Source: Campylobacterales bacterium
Lineage (GTDB): Bacteria > Campylobacterota > Campylobacteria > Campylobacterales > Hydrogenimonadaceae
Length of the DNA: 9,506 bases
Reading direction: 5' to 3'
Assembly: GCA_027067015.1 (NCBI GenBank)
Contig: JAMOMS010000188.1
Span: 1-9,506, forward strand
In this document: positions 6,199-9,506 of the stretch, piece by piece
Numbering within the stretch: the first letter of the stretch is position 1
Layout of the letters: the number at the start of each line of letters is the position of its first letter
Notes under the pieces: generated by a model
Seen by the model: the letters and a program-made list of their open reading frames with translations, nothing else
Databases searched by the model: none
What the model was told of the DNA's origin: nothing
Position numbers and translations under genes: made by a program

Positions 6199-6761
6199 AT
6201 CTCAAAGAGGTCCGTCTTATTCGCCTGCTTTCGGGTATTTTGCTCTATTTGGTACTGCTATTTATTCTGATTTTCGCGCTGGTGATTCCGGCGGTAAAAT
6301 CCTATAAAAGCGTGCGGGAGAGTTTTACGGCTCAAAAAGAGCGATTTGAGCGTGCCAAAGAGCGTTATGATACGGTATTTGACCGCTACAGGGCGCTTAA
6401 AGCCAAACACCGTAAGGTGTTGGAGGCGTTTGAGAACCGCTGGGATGAAGCGCGTTTCGCGCAGACCGCTCAAAGTTACTTTGATACTTTCTCTATGCGT
6501 CTTTTGGAGAACAACGCCACCGACGGGCGCTATAGGTTGTATGAGATTAACGCCAAAACCAGCATGGATACGCCCCGGAAATTCTACAATTTCCTGGATG
6601 CTTTGCCCAATATGCCCTATGTGGTGGCCGCCGACTTTCCCATCGCCTTTCAGGCGGTGGATAACCGGACCATCGAAGGGGTGTTTCGCGTGCGGGTTTA
6701 CGAGGAAAGAGGCGAAAACAACGCCTCCAACTCCTCTGACGCCAACGCCTCAAAAAGGTAG
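6195..6761 (+). CDS. PilO-like inner-membrane protein
   Basis: A 188-aa bitopic protein with a short N-terminus, one transmembrane helix at about 11-33 (LLSGILLYLVLLFILIFALV), and a coiled coil at about 36-80 (RESFTAQKERFERAKERYDT). A periplasmic alpha/beta domain follows (about 85-172, with TPRKFYNFLDALPNMPYVVA and a final strand GVFRVRVYEE). It ends in an Asn/Ser-rich tail (ENNASNSSDANASKR). The same architecture as the preceding gene, in tandem, is the PilN-PilO signature. ATG overlaps the PilN-like stop (ATGA), with GGAG 7 nt upstream. The last 64 nt overlap the 3' end of tilS on the other strand, and no plus-strand terminator is seen after the stop. Confidence 0.8.
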   Translation: MNLKEVRLIRLLSGILLYLVLLFILIFALVIPAVKSYKSVRESFTAQKERFERAKERYDTVFDRYRALKAKHRKVLEAFENRWDEARFAQTAQSYFDTFSMRLLENNATDGRYRLYEINAKTSMDTPRKFYNFLDALPNMPYVVAADFPIAFQAVDNRTIEGVFRVRVYEERGENNASNSSDANASKR

Positions 6762-7705
6762 CCCCTCACAACCGGCGGCACTTTGGCTTTTCGGCACCGC
6801 TCTTTGAAGTTTTTGGGCATGACGGCCCGGCGGTAGGGGGCGATCCAGAGCCTTTCGGGTTGCATCGCCACGGCCCAGCGTCCGCCCACAACCCCCGCTT
6901 TTTGTCGGGCCAGCTCCGCCTTTTGCGCGGCGCCGGCGACATAGCCTCTTTTTTTTAACTCCCTGTCGATACGCCTTAGGTTGACGCCTTCGTCCTCATG
7001 GGCCGGTAAAACGGTTAGATCCTTGGTCTCAAAGAGCGGATCGCAGTCAATGCCCAATCGCGCTTTGTCATAAAGCAGGTAGCGGAAACTTCGGGCGATA
7101 CCTTCGGCGTTTTGGGCCAGCAAAAAGTCGCTACAGGCTTGGCGGAAACGGTTGCGCGCGTGGCGGGGATTTTGGTTGGAGCTGTCTTCAAAGTAGCGGA
7201 TATTTCGGCGCTTGAGATAGGCCAAAAGGGCCGACTTGGGGGTAAAAAGCAATGGGCGCACCAGCGTATACCCCGGTCGTTTTTGCACCGGCGCCATGCC
7301 GATTAGCTCCGCCAGCCCCGCCCCTTTGGTTATCTGCATCAAACTCCATGTCAGTTGGTCATCCAGCTGGTGGGCGGTGATGAGGTTGTCGTAGCCCTCT
7401 TGTCGGATGAGCCGGTGGAAAAAGTCGTAGCGAATAGCGCGGGCTTTGGCCTCAAAATCGGGGGCGTGGGGCAAAAGCGGCGCCGTGTGCACAAACGTGC
7501 GCACGCCGTGGCGCGTACCAAGAAGCCGGGCGTAGGCCGCCTCTTCGTCGCTTTGGGGGCGGGTTTGGTAGTTAACCAGCGCCAGGTCGCAGGTAATGCC
7601 CGCCTCTTTGAGCAAAAAAAAGAGAGCCGTCGAATCGACGCCCGCCGAAAAGGCCAGCAGATTGCGCCGCCCTTTTAAAACCGCCAGCGCCTCGGGCTCA
7701 AGCAT
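6698..7705 (-). CDS. tilS: tRNA(Ile)-lysidine synthase TilS
   Basis: TilS uses ATP to attach lysine to C34 of the tRNA-Ile2 CAU anticodon, switching it from Met to Ile; it is essential in nearly all bacteria. The 335-aa product opens with the PP-loop (LLAFSAGVDSTALFFLL; SAGVDS at 20-25, a variant of SGGxDS). AKARAIRYDFF follows at 86-96, then the conserved AHQLDDQ with His112, Asp115 and Asp116. It closes with the family's C-terminal block (PKNFKERCRKAKVPPVVRGY). A longer open frame exists to 7855, but that part lies inside rimO in another frame and shows no homology. ATG 7705 overlaps the rimO stop by 8 nt, pointing to coupling. The last 17 or so residues (EALASEELEALFSPLSS) extend past the usual family end into the PilO-like gene. 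Confidence 0.95.
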   Translation of the reverse strand: MLEPEALAVLKGRRNLLAFSAGVDSTALFFLLKEAGITCDLALVNYQTRPQSDEEAAYARLLGTRHGVRTFVHTAPLLPHAPDFEAKARAIRYDFFHRLIRQEGYDNLITAHQLDDQLTWSLMQITKGAGLAELIGMAPVQKRPGYTLVRPLLFTPKSALLAYLKRRNIRYFEDSSNQNPRHARNRFRQACSDFLLAQNAEGIARSFRYLLYDKARLGIDCDPLFETKDLTVLPAHEDEGVNLRRIDRELKKRGYVAGAAQKAELARQKAGVVGGRWAVAMQPERLWIAPYRRAVMPKNFKERCRKAKVPPVVRGYLFEALASEELEALFSPLSS

Positions 7706-9014
7706 GGCCGATGACGCGACCGACCAGTTGGGCGCCCGCCCGCTCGGTGACGGTGACGCGGTAGGGTTTGTCGTAGATGAGATTTTCGATCTCGCTGTCG
7801 TTGATGAGCACCTCCCCGTCAATCTCGGGGGCCCAGAGCAGGGGGCGGGCGCCAAGGAGATACTCGTGCTCTTCGCTGGGGCCGGTGACGATCATGGGAT
7901 ATTCGCGCCCTACCATCTTTTGTAAAGAGGCTTCGGTGCTTTTTTGCACGATCTTACCCAGTCTCTCGGCCCGCTCTCTGACGGTTTCGGGGTCGATTTT
8001 GGGCGTGATATTGTAAGCGTCGGTGCCCTCTTCGTCGGAGTATTCAAAGATATTGACCCGATCAAACCCGAACGTTTCGATAAAGTCGCAAAGCGCCTCA
8101 AACTCCTCGTCGCTCTCGCTTGGAAAGCCCACGATCACGCTAGTGCGCACGAAGCTATCGGGCACGCTTCGCATGGCTTTTAGCAGTTCTTCGATCTTTT
8201 CGGCCCCGATGCCCCGCTTCATCGCTTTGAGGATTCTTGGGTGGATATGTTGGATCGGCATATCGAAGTAGTTTTGGAAAATCGGCGACTCGGCGATGCG
8301 CGAAACAAGCGCCAAAGAGGTGGTGGAGGGGTAGAGGTAGAGGATTCTGGCGCTTTTGACCCCGTCGATGGTCTCAATGGCGTCAATCAGGCGAATCAGC
8401 CCCTCCTTTTCGCCCAGGTCTCTTAGGTAACTGCTGGAGTCTTGCGAAATGAAGCTAAAATCATAAAAGCCCCGCTCCGCCAGCCGCCGCACCTCTTTGA
8501 GGACGCTCTCTAAACTTCTTGAGTGAAGCTTGCCCTTAAAGCCCGGAATGGCGCAGAAGCTACAGGTCTGGTTGCACCCTTCGGCCAGCTTGATATACGC
8601 GTGGGCCGTGGAGCCGGTGATGACGCGCTCGTGCGATTCGTTAATCAAAAAGACGTGGGGGGTGAACATGGTCTGCTTTTTGGCGATCAGTTCGTCGATT
8701 TTGTCATAGTCGCCCACCCCGGTGAAGATATCCACTTCGGGCAGTTCCTTTTTGAGTTCTTCTTTGTAGCGCTCGCTCAGGCACCCGGCCATCACCAGTA
8801 CCGAATCTTCCTTTCTGGCTTCGTGCAGGCTCAGCACGGTGTTTAGGCTCTCCTCTTTGGCCGCGTCGATAAAGCCGCAGGTATTGACGATGATGACGTC
8901 CGCCTCTTCGGGGGCGTCGGTCATCTCGTAAGCTTGAAGACGCCCCAGCATCACTTCGGTATCGACCAGGTTTTTGGTACATCCCAGTGAGACGACATGG
9001 AGTTTTTTTTGCAT
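7698..9014 (-). CDS. rimO: Ribosomal protein S12 methylthiotransferase RimO
   Basis: Radical-SAM enzyme that adds a methylthio group to the conserved aspartate of ribosomal protein S12 (Asp89 in E. coli numbering). The 438-aa product has UPF0004-domain cysteines Cys12 (SLGCTKNLVD), Cys46 (NTCGFID) and Cys78 (AGCLSERY). The radical-SAM motif is at Cys147, Cys151 and Cys154 (EGCNQTCSFCAIPGFKGKLH), and the C-terminal TRAM domain covers about the last 70 residues. SLGCTKN, NTCGFID and IPGFKGKLHSR are RimO signatures that separate it from the MiaB in the same window. The ATG at 9014 follows AAGGA (9021-9025) at 6 nt and begins 3 nt after the aguA stop. An 8-nt A run covers codons 2-4. It is the middle gene of aguA-rimO-tilS. 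Confidence 0.97.
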   Translation of the reverse strand: MQKKLHVVSLGCTKNLVDTEVMLGRLQAYEMTDAPEEADVIIVNTCGFIDAAKEESLNTVLSLHEARKEDSVLVMAGCLSERYKEELKKELPEVDIFTGVGDYDKIDELIAKKQTMFTPHVFLINESHERVITGSTAHAYIKLAEGCNQTCSFCAIPGFKGKLHSRSLESVLKEVRRLAERGFYDFSFISQDSSSYLRDLGEKEGLIRLIDAIETIDGVKSARILYLYPSTTSLALVSRIAESPIFQNYFDMPIQHIHPRILKAMKRGIGAEKIEELLKAMRSVPDSFVRTSVIVGFPSESDEEFEALCDFIETFGFDRVNIFEYSDEEGTDAYNITPKIDPETVRERAERLGKIVQKSTEASLQKMVGREYPMIVTGPSEEHEYLLGARPLLWAPEIDGEVLINDSEIENLIYDKPYRVTVTERAGAQLVGRVIGHA

Positions 9015-9017
9015 CGG

Positions 9018-9506
9018 TTATCCTTCGTAGTAGGCGGGAATCTGCATCGTGGAGCAGTGTAGGCTTCCTCCCTGGCGGATGAGGGGGAGGCAGTTGATGG
9101 GGATGATCTCACGGCCCGGGTAGAGCGTTTGAAACAGCGCTACCATCTCTTTGTCTTTGGGGTCGTCGTAGGTGGGCAGTAGCACCGCCTTGTTGGTAAC
9201 CAGGTAGTTGGCGTAGGTGGCGGGCAGGCGGTTGCCCTTTTTATCATATTTGGGGGCGGGCAGGGGCAAAGAGACGAGGCGGTAGGGGCGGTTTTCCTGG
9301 GTGCGAAAGCTCTTGATCTGCTCGCGCATACGCCCCAGCCTCTCGTAGTGGGGATCGTTTGGGTCGTCGCAGGTGACATGGGCGATGGTTTGCGTGTCGA
9401 CGAAGCGGGCCAGGGTGTCGATGTGCGCGTCGGTGTCGTCGCCCAAAAGCTCCCCCTCCTCAAGCCACAGGATGCGCTGAACCCCCAGCTTCTCTTTGAG
9501 CAGGGT
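9018..9506 (-). CDS. aguA: Agmatine deiminase (peptidyl-arginine deiminase family), 5' part outside window
   Basis: Hydrolyses agmatine to N-carbamoylputrescine and ammonia, a step of putrescine synthesis from arginine, in the cytoplasm. The C-terminal 162 residues are visible; the frame runs open to the window edge at 9506. Diagnostic blocks are LGVQRILWL, GDDTDAHIDTLARF (catalytic His and Asp of the guanidino-group hydrolases), YANYLVTNKAVLLPTYDDPK, and the C-terminal GGSLHCSTMQIP carrying the catalytic Cys. The family is normally about 330-370 aa, so roughly half is missing to the right. The visible end looks intact, stopping shortly after the catalytic Cys block, as is normal. It lies 3 nt upstream of rimO and is probably the leading or an internal gene of that operon. 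Confidence 0.93.
   Translation of the reverse strand, partial: TLLKEKLGVQRILWLEEGELLGDDTDAHIDTLARFVDTQTIAHVTCDDPNDPHYERLGRMREQIKSFRTQENRPYRLVSLPLPAPKYDKKGNRLPATYANYLVTNKAVLLPTYDDPKDKEMVALFQTLYPGREIIPINCLPLIRQGGSLHCSTMQIPAYYEG

Noticed and set aside
4230..6761. A complete type IV pilus or type II secretion operon
   Set aside because: Only PilM/N/O-like members are present. No secretin, PilP, pilin, prepilin peptidase or assembly ATPase is encoded in the window.
6762..6830. Possible plus-strand terminator after the PilO-like gene
   Set aside because: GC-rich words such as GGCGGCAC and GGCACCGC are direct-like, not inverted, and no U-tract follows. The stretch is coding sequence of tilS on the other strand.
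7706..7855. N-terminal extension of tilS
   Set aside because: The extra 50 residues are low-complexity Ser/Pro/Thr sequence produced by reading rimO out of frame. The PP-loop is at its normal distance from the ATG at 7705.

Overview
The window looks like a chromosomal core region of a fairly GC-rich member of the Campylobacterota (Epsilonproteobacteria). The sequence-based reasons are: a short NusA (374 aa) that ends after the KH domains; a divergently transcribed HP0268-type small protein directly followed by miaB and a DUF374 acyltransferase, an order I recall from Helicobacter and Campylobacter; and AT-rich promoters with a strong TATAAT box and no clear -35. Base composition (clearly above 50% GC by eye) fits deep-sea or sulfur-oxidising lineages such as Nitratifractor, Sulfurovum or Hydrogenimonas better than Campylobacter or Helicobacter. 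The genus is not determined.

Layout. Positions 2-712 (+) hold the C-terminal part of a dipeptide/nickel-type ABC transporter permease, which converges on nusA (772-1896, -). A 176-bp divergent promoter region (1897-2072) separates nusA from a plus-strand gene train. That train contains an HP0268-like nuclease-fold protein (2073-2318), miaB (2320-3624), a DUF374 lipid A/lysophospholipid-type acyltransferase (3617-4240), a membrane-anchored TPR-like small protein (4230-4697), and three genes that look like PilM, PilN and PilO (4724-6761). Spacing is very tight: five junctions overlap or are 1 nt apart, and the largest gap is 26 bp. Translation of the set is therefore probably coupled. Running the other way, from the right edge, is a second tight operon: agmatine deiminase (9018-9506, partial), rimO (7698-9014) and tilS (6698-7705). 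The tilS and pilO-like 3' ends overlap by 64 bp.

How the genes fit together. Much of the window serves translation: NusA (elongation/antitermination), MiaB (ms2i6A37 in tRNA), TilS (lysidine in tRNA-Ile2) and RimO (methylthiolation of ribosomal protein S12). The unusual part is the PilM/N/O-like module. It has no secretin, pilin, PilP or ATPase next to it and ends directly against tilS. From memory, PilM/N/O homologues of Helicobacter and Campylobacter have been placed in a cage around the flagellar motor. A flagellar, not pilus, role is therefore the leading hypothesis for this trio. The small TPR-like membrane protein just upstream is a candidate fourth component. No tRNA, rRNA, CRISPR array, insertion sequence or other mobile element is seen, and no intergenic stretch exceeds 180 bp.
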